64,000 nt of DNA from an uncultured archaeon. Lineage in GTDB: Archaea; Thermoplasmatota; Thermoplasmata; Thermoplasmatales; Thermoplasmataceae. The stretch covers positions 1,188,457 through 1,252,456 of the forward strand of contig CP009479.1 of assembly GCA_000965745.1 (NCBI GenBank), given 5' to 3'. The position numbers and the translations under genes were made by a program. Numbering within the stretch: position 1 is the stretch's first letter; each line of letters opens with the position of its first letter. Positions 51,513 through 61,600 of the stretch are shown here, piece after piece. The notes under the pieces are model-generated. The model was not told where the DNA came from and made no database searches. It saw nothing but the letters and a program-made list of their open reading frames with translations.

Positions 51513-53321
51513 TCAGTATTCCTCCCCTTTCTTCATCTGGCTGATCTTGAATTCCCTGAACCTGTCCTCGTACGCATCAGCGATTTCTGTAAATCCCAGT
51601 GTTCCCACGACTTCAGACCCGTCACTTTTCAAAACAACAATGTTCTCCTGGGGATCGGGAGGGAGAATATTGATCGCCCTGTGAATCGTATCACTTTCAA
51701 GGACTGTCACAGGCTTCATCATCTCTATTTCAGACAGTTTCTTTTTAGAATTTTTCCCGTATTTTGTGAGCATATTCCTGCTTACATACCCCACAAGCCT
51801 GCTGTCTTTCAATATGACCGCACCTTTGACATGCCTGATACGCATGGTGTACGCCAGATCCCAGACCCCGCTATTGATGTCAACCTCTATGTGGTTCGGG
51901 TTCATTGCCTCCCCTATGATTATGCTGTCCATTATCTGATTCCTGTACTCGAAGAGGTGGGCCGGTGAATGCAGGCGGTCGAGAACCTGCTCGTGATAGA
52001 CAGAATTCTTGATCCCGGATGCAAAGTAGGATATTGTTATGGCGATCATCAGCGGGAGGAAAAGGTCGAGCCCTCCTGCCATCTCCGTACCCATGATAAG
52101 CATGGACACTGGCGTTTTCGACACTCCTGCAAAGAATGCTATCATTGTCACTATCGTGACCTCATCAATCGTGACAAAGGGCAAAAAGGGGTGGGAAACG
52201 ATCCCTATGCTTGCCCCAAGAAAGGCCCCAGTGACGATGCTTGGTGCGAAAGCACCTCCCGACCCGCCCGATCCTATGCTCAAGGAAGTGGCCAGTATCT
52301 TTAGAAAGAAGAGAATTAGCAGAACCTTCAGGGGCGTATAAGCAAGATTTCCACTCAATATCAGTTGCACCCATCCATACCCAAGGCCCATTATCTGGGG
52401 GTAGAATATTGCCACTGCCCCTACAAGGAAACCACCTATGGCGGGCTTGACGTAGGATGGGACACTCCTGAGCCTGATAAAGGCAATATGGACCAGGTCG
52501 AACACTTTTACATAGAACCTTCCGCCAAGGCCCGCCAGTATCCCGATTATGGTGTATACAAATATGGATCTGCCGTCGAGGAAGAGGAATGAGCTTGCTG
52601 CAGTTGTGAAAAGCGGGTTGTAGTGAAACTGGTAGCCGAAGATGGCGTACCCCACAACCGATGCCACTGTGGCAGGTATCAGCGCTTCCACCTCAAAATC
52701 CCTCTTGTAGAGTATTTCAGTGCTCATTATTGCCCCGCCAATGGGAGCCATGAATATGCTTCCTATTCCGGCGCCTATTGCGGAAGCCATCACTATCCTT
52801 CTGTCGTGGTCGTCAAGCTTGAACAGGTTCGCGAGGTATGACCCGAACACCGCGGAAATCAATGCAACAGGGCCATCCCTCCCCGCACTTCCTCCAGCCC
52901 CTATGTTGATTGCAGAGGATGCAAGCTTGACAGCAGGCGTCCTGTTTTTTATCCTTACCGTAAGGTTGTGGAACGCGTTTACTGCGGCGTTTATCCCGAG
53001 TCCTTCCGTCCCGGGCGTAAGTTTATAGACCAGGTACCCGGAAAGAAAGCCTCCTAGCGTTGTGGAAACAGGAATGAGCAACCTGTCGTAGCTTCCAATG
53101 CTGTATACCGGTGATCCTCCCTCCCCTCCAGGAAGTGGTGGGCTGAACCCCGAAATTCCAAAAAGAATAAGATGCGAGAAAAATCTTATACCATTGTAGA
53201 GGAGCAGCGATCCTATTCCCGCGGAAATGCCGATGAGGAGCCCGATGGCTACCCACATGCCAGGCTGGCTGGAAAGTATCCTACGCTGGAAAAACTCGTA
53301 CAGAGTTGATATGTATGGCAT
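51513..53321 (-). CDS. CLC chloride channel/antiporter with two CBS domains
   Basis: Membrane protein of 602 residues. The CLC selectivity sequences GAGGSAGRDGP (the position that is GREGP in antiporters has Asp here) and GSGGSGGAFAPSI are present. The remaining helices span about 20-440. Two CBS domains lie at about 475-600. Asp rather than Glu in the gating-glutamate position is unusual. In an acidophile such a protein may help with proton or anion balance. The start is ATG at 53321 or GTG at 53324. Confidence 0.9.
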   Translation of the reverse strand: MPYISTLYEFFQRRILSSQPGMWVAIGLLIGISAGIGSLLLYNGIRFFSHLILFGISGFSPPLPGGEGGSPVYSIGSYDRLLIPVSTTLGGFLSGYLVYKLTPGTEGLGINAAVNAFHNLTVRIKNRTPAVKLASSAINIGAGGSAGRDGPVALISAVFGSYLANLFKLDDHDRRIVMASAIGAGIGSIFMAPIGGAIMSTEILYKRDFEVEALIPATVASVVGYAIFGYQFHYNPLFTTAASSFLFLDGRSIFVYTIIGILAGLGGRFYVKVFDLVHIAFIRLRSVPSYVKPAIGGFLVGAVAIFYPQIMGLGYGWVQLILSGNLAYTPLKVLLILFFLKILATSLSIGSGGSGGAFAPSIVTGAFLGASIGIVSHPFLPFVTIDEVTIVTMIAFFAGVSKTPVSMLIMGTEMAGGLDLFLPLMIAITISYFASGIKNSVYHEQVLDRLHSPAHLFEYRNQIMDSIIIGEAMNPNHIEVDINSGVWDLAYTMRIRHVKGAVILKDSRLVGYVSRNMLTKYGKNSKKKLSEIEMMKPVTVLESDTIHRAINILPPDPQENIVVLKSDGSEVVGTLGFTEIADAYEDRFREFKISQMKKGEEY

Positions 53322-53407
53322 CACAGCCCACTTTGCCTTTGTGTTAAACTAACATACAGGCTTTATTTAATACTTGCCAGCTTGTGCATTTCATAAAATA
53401 ATGCAGC

Positions 53408-54007
53408 TCAATGCTCTATCTCGTCACGAAGTATCTTCTTGTACAGGTCGTCAAGGCGTTCGGTAATCTCCTTCACATCGTTGACGATCTTGGGGATGGC
53501 TTCCCCGTAGGTTCTTGACATATGATCCATAAGCCTGATCAGGTACTCTACCCTGTTCTGTAGAACATCGATCTGGGGGTCAGCTACATTTGTGCCTCCA
53601 GGTGAGCCCTCTTTCTTCTCGCCCTTCTCCTCCTTGTAATTCTGGTAGGTCCCGAGAACCGATTTCGACTCTATCTGAAAATCCTCTGCATCGGCATATT
53701 TGGAAAAAATATAGTCCGAAAGCCTGATCTTGTTGCCAACCGCATACTGGCACTCTTCAACACCAAGCTGTGTGGAACTCCCATCTTTTTTGATTACCTT
53801 AATCCTGGCCTGGTCGCACATAGGGCTGTTGAAAGTGTTTATCTTCTCTTCTATTCGCCCTCTCAGATCAACAAATATTGAAAATGGATATTTTCCGTAG
53901 AATCCCCTTATGTTCTTCCTGAGATCCAATAAGCTCTTGTATCTGTTAGTTCGCACTATCTGAGACTTGAGAGCATTGGGATCATTGGGATCATTGGGAT
54001 CATCCAC
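53408..54007 (-). CDS. Unknown protein with DPN tandem repeat at its N-terminus
   Basis: Unrecognised protein of 199 residues. It begins DDPNDPNDPN, encoded by three copies of a 9-base repeat. Residues about 25-100 look like a compact domain with two cysteines (SPMCDQAR, EECQYAVG). A charged linker follows (KEEKGEKKEGSPGG), and residues about 150-199 are a coiled coil or helix (LIRLMDHMSRTYG to LYKKILRDEIEH). The start is probably GTG at 54007; other frames contain ATG codons made by the repeat. The position of the true start may vary. Confidence 0.55.
   Translation of the reverse strand: MDDPNDPNDPNALKSQIVRTNRYKSLLDLRKNIRGFYGKYPFSIFVDLRGRIEEKINTFNSPMCDQARIKVIKKDGSSTQLGVEECQYAVGNKIRLSDYIFSKYADAEDFQIESKSVLGTYQNYKEEKGEKKEGSPGGTNVADPQIDVLQNRVEYLIRLMDHMSRTYGEAIPKIVNDVKEITERLDDLYKKILRDEIEH
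53974..54000. repeat. Tandem repeat of 9 bases, three copies
   Basis: CATTGGGAT occurs three times without spacer, followed by CATC. It encodes Asp-Pro-Asn repeats at the start of the minus-strand gene. Copy number could change by slippage without a frameshift. Confidence 0.9.
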
Positions 54008-54295
54008 ACATCTTCAGCGAGGATAATTATTAAAATCTTACTCCCATGATTGAAGATTTCGTACGGTAGCAGGTTCCCTGTACCTATGATTTGAGGTGAA
54101 CAGGCCCGCCGGCGCGAAAACTCCACTTCTGTATGCATGTATGCACCCCCATAGATCGGCCAGGATCGCATTCAGAAGCAATGTGCTTCATCTGACCCGG
54201 ATGGATCGTCACAGCTCCCAATTGGTGGAATTTTCCGAAATCGCTCATATATACCTGTCCGCCTTATCTTTACGGTGCCAGGTATATGCCTGTCA
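54008..54295. other. Intergenic region without a supported gene
   Basis: About 290 bases. Contains a CATATATACC element near 54245 and weak GC-rich stretches; no reading frame or RNA structure could be supported. Confidence 0.5.
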
Positions 54296-54514
54296 ATGGC
54301 TATAATTAGATCGAGCTCTGTAGAGATGAAATTTGCCAGTTTTTATGACACCAGGCTTCTATTCGTAAGTGTTGCGATAATGGTCCTCGGAGCTCACCTG
54401 ATTATACTTTCATCAATGGAATTTCTATCCTCGCTTTTTCTTGTAGTAGGTGCAGCATCAGTCGTTTCAGCGATGTTTTTCATTATGCTGAATATAAGGA
54501 AGAGAGTCATCTAA
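54296..54514 (+). CDS. Small membrane protein, two helices
   Basis: Unrecognised protein of 72 residues starting MAIIRSSSVEMKFASFYD. Two hydrophobic segments lie at about 22-40 and 45-65, and a basic end KRVI follows. An in-frame ATG seven codons earlier is also possible, and a further ATG lies downstream (MKFASFYD). It sits 71 bases before another two-helix protein on the same strand. The function is unknown. Confidence 0.4.
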   Translation: MAIIRSSSVEMKFASFYDTRLLFVSVAIMVLGAHLIILSSMEFLSSLFLVVGAASVVSAMFFIMLNIRKRVI

Positions 54515-54585
54515 TCCGGCATAGATTCTGAAAAAATTGCAACTGTTCCACAACATTAAAATAACCGACTGTAAATATATACAAA

Positions 54586-54819
54586 ATGGCATTATGGTCA
54601 CCCGAATTTGAACAGAACCTGATCAAGGCAATAATAGGGCTGGTATTCCTTATCGTTGGAGCCCAGCTGATTGCGGTCGGAGGTACAATCGCCGTTGGGC
54701 AGATCGTTTTCTTCCCTGTGAGTATAGTGCTGTTTGTAGTAGGGGCCATTCTCATCTACTTCTCAATTAAAGTGCTCATCTCACTTCTCCGGTCAATGGG
54801 CGTAAAGCTCTGGGACTGA
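54586..54819 (+). CDS. Small membrane protein, two helices
   Basis: Unrecognised protein of 77 residues. Segments at about 15-37 and 40-63 are strongly hydrophobic and glycine-containing (GLVFLIVGAQLIAVGGTI). The end LRSMGVKLWD is short and polar. CATTAAAATAAC about 26 bases upstream of the ATG supports a leaderless promoter. No family is recognised. Confidence 0.5.
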   Translation: MALWSPEFEQNLIKAIIGLVFLIVGAQLIAVGGTIAVGQIVFFPVSIVLFVVGAILIYFSIKVLISLLRSMGVKLWD

Positions 54820-54969
54820 CAGCCTCCGGTAAGCCGGTACATTCAAGTGTCAGCCAGCCCCTGTCTTGATGGGAAGTGCGGATGATGTCTCGGGGAATTC
54901 CGTCATTTCCTTCTTATTATTAATGAGCTTTCTATATAAGCTGCATAGTCTTGGTAATTAACGATTATC

Positions 54970-56202
54970 ATGGACAAGCACAGGGATGAATACCCGATGC
55001 TGAACCACTGGGTCTTCTTCAATGCAGCAGACCAGATGGTTGCAGGAAGATACTGGCTCAACGCGATGAGGGAGAGTCTGAATTTGTACGAGGCAGGAAG
55101 GGCTGAGGATGATCCACCTTTTGGTCCAGTTACACACCCGTTCCTCACCACTGTCTTCAACGAGGTTAACTCCAGGGCAGCGAAGCTGATTCACGCGAAA
55201 GAGAACGAAGTTACCAACATGTACAGGGTAATGACGGCATCGAACCTGATACTTAACGACCTTATGGACCTGAAAAAAGGGGACAATGTTGTTTTCTCCG
55301 ACCTGGACTACCCATCCATCCCCTTTATCCTTCTGAACCTCCAGAAGAAGGGTGTTGAACTCAGAAGGATTGGCAACGTGAAGGGCGAGATCCTGATGGG
55401 CGACATGGAAAAGGCCATAGACGAGCATACAAAGGTGGTGATACTCAACAGGACGACACCATGGGCAGGCTTTACCTATGATGTCAGGGCAGTATCACAG
55501 ATTGCACATGAACACGGGGCACTTGTTTTGGATGATGCAATACAGGCGGTAGGAGCCATAGATGTGGATGTGCACAAGGACGATGTCGATTTCCTCATCA
55601 CAGGCAGCTACAAGTGGCAGGGCGGTCCCGAGGGATCAGGGATCTTCTACATCAGGGAAGACCTCATAGACCAGTTTGAGCCGTCATTCAGGAATTACAT
55701 ATGGGCCGACCTCCCAGATGGAATACCATTCGGGTTTCCCGATCACGACAACCTGAAACATTGGGACAGCCCATTGGTCAGGAACGCAAATAAATTCAAC
55801 CTCGGCGAATCCGTCTCTCCCGTCCTGTTCGGATGGAACGCTACCCTCAAGTTCTACGAGAAAGTGGGGATAAAGAATATTGAGAGTGAAGTCAGGTCAT
55901 TGGGAGATTACGCCATTGATAGGCTGAAGGAAATCGGATGCAGGGTCTATACTCCTGAAGACAGGGAAAAGAGGCATGGGCTCGTGAAATACACAACTGG
56001 CGACCCGTCACTTGACCTCAAGACATTCAACAGGTTCAACAACCCGCCCGCAGGCGAGAAACCGGTCAAGGTCTCGCTGAGGGCGCTGGGTGGAATTGAC
56101 GGTATACGGGTGAGCTGCCATTTCTTCAACACGAAGGACGAAATAGACACGCTGGTTGAAACTCAGGAGCGCCTGATGCACCAGGAACACGTTCTCGCAT
56201 AG
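54970..56202 (+). CDS. Class V aminotransferase (cysteine desulfurase-like)
   Basis: PLP enzyme of 410 residues. The cofactor Lys215 is in TGSYKWQGGPEG, the PLP Asp is in LVLDDAIQAVGAID (Asp188, Asp189), and VVILNRTTPWAG follows the large domain's strand. The reaction may be desulfuration, lyase or transamination; the Cys loop of IscS-type enzymes is not seen, which argues against a plain cysteine desulfurase. The gene stands alone. The start is ATG at 54970 with AATTAACG upstream. Confidence 0.85.
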   Translation: MDKHRDEYPMLNHWVFFNAADQMVAGRYWLNAMRESLNLYEAGRAEDDPPFGPVTHPFLTTVFNEVNSRAAKLIHAKENEVTNMYRVMTASNLILNDLMDLKKGDNVVFSDLDYPSIPFILLNLQKKGVELRRIGNVKGEILMGDMEKAIDEHTKVVILNRTTPWAGFTYDVRAVSQIAHEHGALVLDDAIQAVGAIDVDVHKDDVDFLITGSYKWQGGPEGSGIFYIREDLIDQFEPSFRNYIWADLPDGIPFGFPDHDNLKHWDSPLVRNANKFNLGESVSPVLFGWNATLKFYEKVGIKNIESEVRSLGDYAIDRLKEIGCRVYTPEDREKRHGLVKYTTGDPSLDLKTFNRFNNPPAGEKPVKVSLRALGGIDGIRVSCHFFNTKDEIDTLVETQERLMHQEHVLA

Positions 56203-56297
56203 GCTTTTGGGCCTGTGTGAAAACACCCATTTTTTATTCAAACACACTGAAGCGATTTCCGGAAAGAGTTTTATAATTGCCCCCTATCGAAATCGCC

Positions 56298-56783
56298 ATG
56301 GATAACTCTGCCAATAACCTGGAGTTCAGGATTGTCGAGGAAAGCGAAGCAGATCTTGTATGGAGGATAGTCAACACATCATTCGAGGAATACAGAAACT
56401 CGGAGGCTCCTTCAAGTGCTCTTCTTGAAACGGTGGAACATGTAAAGCAGGCTTTAAACAATGGCAGGGAAAAAGCAGTTGTATGTTATTGTGACGGCAG
56501 GCCTGCAGGAACAGCACGTTTCTATAGCGAGAACGGCCTATATTTCAGGAGGCTGGGGGTGCTTCCTGAGTTCAGGCGAAGGGGGATCTCAAAGGCAATT
56601 ATCGGCTGGCTCGAGAATTATGCCAGATCGAAGGGAGAAAGGAGGATATGGTGCAATACCAGATCTTCAGTTGACCGGAACATGTACCTTTACAGAAGTA
56701 TGGGCTATGAGCTGGAAGGTGAAAGGACAATCCAGAGAAATGATTCAACAGTGGGAGTTGCCACTTTCTCCAAGAACCTGTGA
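56298..56783 (+). CDS. GNAT family N-acetyltransferase
   Basis: Acetyl-CoA-dependent transferase of 161 residues. The core motif RLGVLPEFRRRGISKAI holds the RRxGxxK acetyl-CoA loop, and NMYLYRSMGYELEGER is the C-terminal part. A TATA-like GTTTTATAATT lies 27 bases before the ATG at 56298, so I use that start over an earlier in-frame TTG. The substrate is unknown. A 43-codon ORF starts just after its stop. Confidence 0.88.
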   Translation: MDNSANNLEFRIVEESEADLVWRIVNTSFEEYRNSEAPSSALLETVEHVKQALNNGREKAVVCYCDGRPAGTARFYSENGLYFRRLGVLPEFRRRGISKAIIGWLENYARSKGERRIWCNTRSSVDRNMYLYRSMGYELEGERTIQRNDSTVGVATFSKNL

Positions 56784-56786
56784 GTT

Positions 56787-56918
56787 TTGGCGGAAGCATG
56801 GCTGTTCCTCAATGACGGGCCTCTTTTTACAGCGGCAGAACAAACTGCAGAATGGATTGCAGAGAAGGATGATAGCTATAACCTTGCAGATTTCAGAACT
56901 GTGGGCATTGGTGAGTAA
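56787..56918 (+). CDS. Possible small protein after the GNAT gene
   Basis: ORF of 43 codons that starts with TTG four bases after the GNAT stop and ends TAA at 56916. It reads like protein: AEAWLFLNDGPLFT, then AAEQTAEWIAEKDDSYN. The composition is acidic, with two Trp. A ribosome-binding site is not clear. It may be a coupled small protein or the remnant of a longer gene. Confidence 0.35.
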   Translation: MAEAWLFLNDGPLFTAAEQTAEWIAEKDDSYNLADFRTVGIGE

Positions 56919-57124
56919 ACAAACGGGGAAAATCACAGTCTTCCCGGATGAGGAAGTTTCATCCACTACTTCACCTCAAAAGGATTTTCAGGAATAACAA
57001 CATAAGAATACTGGCTGATTATGCAGACGGAAATGGTGATTGGATTCATCATCATGTATCCTGTCAACTGTGAAGTTGTCAAATACGGCGTGAAATATAG
57101 GATGTAAACGGTCATTCTGTAAAA

Positions 57125-57880
57125 TCATATGAGGGAGTGGATGAGGATCCCTATGAGTATTAGTATTACGGCCGATGTAAATATACTGATTTTCCTTGAG
57201 CCAAGTATATGGAGGAAATATGATGCGGATACACCCCCAAGTGCGCTGCCTGAGATAACAATGGTCCACAGGAAGATGGGAATGTCTGGAACATAACCTA
57301 TATGGAAGATAAAACTACTTATGGAAATGAAAAGTGCTACGTATCCTGTTGTGCCTGCTATTTTCCTGTAATCATCCTCCATGAATGTGAGTGCAGGGAG
57401 TATGATGAGTCCTCCTCCAATTCCGGAAAGTCCGCTGAGGAATCCAGCTATAAGACCTATTGGGACCGCGAGGATTATCGTTATCTTTCCAACAATTTTC
57501 TCCCTGTGTTTTTCACTGCGCTTTAGAATAACGTGATAGAATGCATAAACAAGCAGGGCAATGAAGATTACAAGCACATAGGACCTTGGAATAATAGATG
57601 TTGCCATCTCACCCAGGGGTGTCATTGCTATGGCAGGAACCAGGAATACTGTGCCGAGATTCCACCTAACTATCCTGTGCCTATAGTTGTGTCCTGTGAC
57701 CAGGGAAAGTGATATTATATTCATGACCAGTCCTGACGTTACAGCGATGGGGAGTGCGATTCCCAGTGAAACATAGGTTGGCACCAATATGATGCCACCC
57801 CCAAGTCCGCTTGTTGCAAAAAGTGTGTGAAGAAGCCAGGTTATTAAGAACATCATTGCATCGAACAGGAAGTATGGCAA
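57125..57880 (-). CDS. TauE/SafE family membrane transporter, second copy
   Basis: Predicted permease of about 251 residues and eight helices. The family motifs are TSGLGGGIILVP (first half) and SGLSGIGGGLIILPAL (second half). It is only distantly similar to the gene at 1385-2167. The start is TTG at 57880 or ATG eight codons later. The substrate is unknown: sulfite, thiosulfate or an organic anion by family. It stands alone. Confidence 0.82.
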   Translation of the reverse strand: MPYFLFDAMMFLITWLLHTLFATSGLGGGIILVPTYVSLGIALPIAVTSGLVMNIISLSLVTGHNYRHRIVRWNLGTVFLVPAIAMTPLGEMATSIIPRSYVLVIFIALLVYAFYHVILKRSEKHREKIVGKITIILAVPIGLIAGFLSGLSGIGGGLIILPALTFMEDDYRKIAGTTGYVALFISISSFIFHIGYVPDIPIFLWTIVISGSALGGVSASYFLHILGSRKISIFTSAVILILIGILIHSLI

Positions 57881-58108
57881 CTGTCAGGACCTCCATATGG
57901 TCATCATGAGACCACGATCACAGTACTCAGAATAACCGGTAAATTCACCTCTTGTTCGAACATTTGACTTGGCATAATCCTGCTTTAAAATTTAAACTTT
58001 GGTTGACATTGATGGGATGTTTAAGAGCCCTGGATAAGGGAAGGTCAACCTGCGTCCAATGTTATTGTGGCATCACCGTTTAAGGGGCGATGATTCACGT
58101 ATACTGGA

Positions 58109-58330
58109 ATGGACATTTCAACAAAAAGCGTTATTGAGTCAATTTTGAGAGGCATAATATCAAACTCGATAGATGCTGATATAGACTATTTACAAAGGGA
58201 TTCTTCGAACCTGGGACTCAATTTTTCTGCAGATATAGAGAAGAATAGCCGTCTGACCATCAATCTTCGTCCAGCAATCGTAAGTAAGAAATCTGGGTTG
58301 CCCCTATCTACTCTGAGGTTATCTATGTAA
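58109..58330 (+). CDS. Possible small protein near the CRISPR trailer end
   Basis: Open frame of 73 residues starting MDISTKSVIESILRG. Polar with a helical first half; no family is recognised. The region between 57.9 and 58.7 kb is AT-rich and could contain only remnants. ATG follows a plausible AT-rich stretch. Confidence 0.25.
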   Translation: MDISTKSVIESILRGIISNSIDADIDYLQRDSSNLGLNFSADIEKNSRLTINLRPAIVSKKSGLPLSTLRLSM

Positions 58331-58383
58331 GGACTATGTAAGGAGTTCTAGCCGCCTACAATTTAGTTGTTGCTCGAGAACAT

Positions 58384-58566
58384 ATGTCTGAGCGAGTCTA
58401 TTGGTATAAGACAGTAAGAGCTTTCAAAGCTATGCTTTCCACGTCCCTAATGCTTAACCTAACAAATGATACAAGAAATGGATCAAAAGCAAAGGACGGC
58501 TACCTCGAAAAATTACGTGATGTGGTGAAAGAATTTGTACTCAATCCCCAAACTGTCTTTTCCTAG
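58384..58566 (+). CDS. Possible small protein near the CRISPR trailer end
   Basis: Open frame of 60 residues starting MSERVYWYKTVRAFKAML. Basic N-terminal half, then charged, ending VKEFVLNPQTVFS. No family is recognised. It could be part of a decayed gene together with the frame at 58109-58330, or chance. Confidence 0.25.
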   Translation: MSERVYWYKTVRAFKAMLSTSLMLNLTNDTRNGSKAKDGYLEKLRDVVKEFVLNPQTVFS

Positions 58567-58679
58567 GGCCTAACATATAGCGGCCCAACCTCGGTGTATT
58601 TAACTGTCACTGACCTTAAGGTGCTAATGGACTTGAGGATGCGACTATATTCTCAGTCGGGCTTTGATATTACGGTTAA

Positions 58680-61600
58680 GTTTCAATCCACGCATCCCTG
58701 CGGGATGCGACTACTCATCACTTTCTTTGGATTGACATAGGTAAAGTTTCAATCCACGCATCCCTGCGGGATGCGACTCAAGATATTCTCCCTTTATGGT
58801 GCCGTCAATGTAGTTTCAATCCACGCATCCCTGCGGGATGCGACGATTTCTTGCCCTTGTTTTTCTTGACTTTCCATTTGTTTCAATCCACGCATCCCTG
58901 CGGGATGCGACAATTTCCCTCTGGTTCCTCACAGGGGTCATAAATTGTTTCAATCCACGCATCCCTGCGGGATGCGACGAAATGTGTGGTAAATACCCAA
59001 TAACGGGTGTTGTGTTTCAATCCACGCATCCCTGCGGGATGCGACTGCCATACCTGTATTATTTGTATTGTGGTTCCAGTGTTTCAATCCACGCATCCCT
59101 GCGGGATGCGACGTCTGTCTGCTCATTTGGATTTGCATCCCAGAGTGTTTCAATCCACGCATCCCTGCGGGATGCGACGATTTAATGTTATTCCCCATTT
59201 AAAGTGCCATCCAGTTTCAATCCACGCATCCCTGCGGGATGCGACGTGTTTGTCATTGTAAGTGAATCAGATGAATTGAGTTTCAATCCACGCATCCCTG
59301 CGGGATGCGACGCCCGGGGCCTGACGGGGGATCAATCGTCGGCTTGTTTCAATCCACGCATCCCTGCGGGATGCGACTATCTATAAAACGCTTGAAAATA
59401 CGTAAATTATTAGTTTCAATCCACGCATCCCTGCGGGATGCGACTTTCTTCCCCTTCAGTATTCCTGGCAACTTCAAAGTTTCAATCCACGCATCCCTGC
59501 GGGATGCGACCATAACATTACGCTCCTATTGCCACTAATGCGAGTTTCAATCCACGCATCCCTGCGGGATGCGACGCCAGCTCCTACGGCTTCTATGTCA
59601 ATGGTGTGCTGTTTCAATCCACGCATCCCTGCGGGATGCGACACGGCAATTCTCCAGAGTCAAACACGATACAGGTTTCAATCCACGCATCCCTGCGGGA
59701 TGCGACCTACGAGACTTCCGGGGCATCGATTGCTGCAAAGTTTCAATCCACGCATCCCTGCGGGATGCGACCCTGTCTCTGCTTGTCTGACTGGCCTCCA
59801 ATTATGGTTTCAATCCACGCATCCCTGCGGGATGCGACTAAATCAAATTATTGAAGGTCGATATAAAAATGTTTCAATCCACGCATCCCTGCGGGATGCG
59901 ACCTGAAAGGCCTATGCGATATTTTGTATCATTCGAGTTTCAATCCACGCATCCCTGCGGGATGCGACTCACTGTATCAGTGTTTTTATCATAATCCCAC
60001 AGCGTTTCAATCCACGCATCCCTGCGGGATGCGACTCACATAATCCCATTAGATATTACCTTGAGATTAGTTTCAATCCACGCATCCCTGCGGGATGCGA
60101 CGTAATCAACAATATGGTTTAATGCTTGGTCAGGGTTTCAATCCACGCATCCCTGCGGGATGCGACCAAGTTTGTACATTTCTAATAGTTCATTACCAGT
60201 GTTTCAATCCACGCATCCCTGCGGGATGCGACAGCCGCCTGGACACGGGCTTCACCCTGGAGGTGTCGTTTCAATCCACGCATCCCTGCGGGATGCGACG
60301 CCAAATTATCAGCAATTTAGTACCGGTTTTTGAGTTTCAATCCACGCATCCCTGCGGGATGCGACTTTACGATCAGTTCAAAGGCGATGATGATCTAGAA
60401 GTTTCAATCCACGCATCCCTGCGGGATGCGACCTGACGAATCAAATCAAAGAGGGAAAAGAAGGAGAGTTTCAATCCACGCATCCCTGCGGGATGCGACA
60501 TTGCCCATGATATTAATCCTCTGACTGTCATCCTGTTTCAATCCACGCATCCCTGCGGGATGCGACGACGAAGTCGATACCATGGAAGAGCAATTCCTAA
60601 GGTTTCAATCCACGCATCCCTGCGGGATGCGACAGGATCAGGATCGCAAATGGGAAGAACGGTTTAGGGTTTCAATCCACGCATCCCTGCGGGATGCGAC
60701 GACATTGTTTTTGGTTCAACCGGTAATCTTTACATTGTTTCAATCCACGCATCCCTGCGGGATGCGACACAGCGGAGCACTGAATATTGGTGCTAGCGGA
60801 CTGGTTTCAATCCACGCATCCCTGCGGGATGCGACGAATACCCGGCTACGCCTCTAAGAAATACCATGAGTTTCAATCCACGCATCCCTGCGGGATGCGA
60901 CGTGTGTAGAGTGTGATGGAGGCAAAGGAAGGTTTGTTTCAATCCACGCATCCCTGCGGGATGCGACGAGCTCCTTGAGGGTGGTTCCAACGACTTCATC
61001 ATGTTTCAATCCACGCATCCCTGCGGGATGCGACTAAGCTGTGTTGTCTGGCCGTCTCCCCAGTGCAGTTTCAATCCACGCATCCCTGCGGGATGCGACA
61101 GGTGAAGAAATGAAAATCAGAGGCCTCAAAGGTGTTTCAATCCACGCATCCCTGCGGGATGCGACCCAGAGCAACAGGTCAACTGGCACCTGATGCCAGG
61201 GTTTCAATCCACGCATCCCTGCGGGATGCGACTTTACATTCTTCTCATAACTGGCAAAGCCAGGTGTTTCAATCCACGCATCCCTGCGGGATGCGACACC
61301 CGGGACTATAGAGGATTCCACCAATTATAAAAGTTTCAATCCACGCATCCCTGCGGGATGCGACGGGCCAGCCGTTAGCCTGAGCTTCAACGCTCCGCAG
61401 TTTCAATCCACGCATCCCTGCGGGATGCGACCACAATATTATCTATCGACAATAATGTAATTCTTGTTTCAATCCACGCATCCCTGCGGGATGCGACTTA
61501 TATCCTTATTATATTTTCTTTATAATTGAGTTTCAATCCACGCATCCCTGCGGGATGCGACGAGGTGCTGAAGGATCGCTTGCTGAATAGCCATAGGTTT

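Noticed and set aside
56461-56997. Plus-strand open frame of 178 codons over the GNAT gene
   Set aside because: Frame-shifted shadow of the acetyltransferase.
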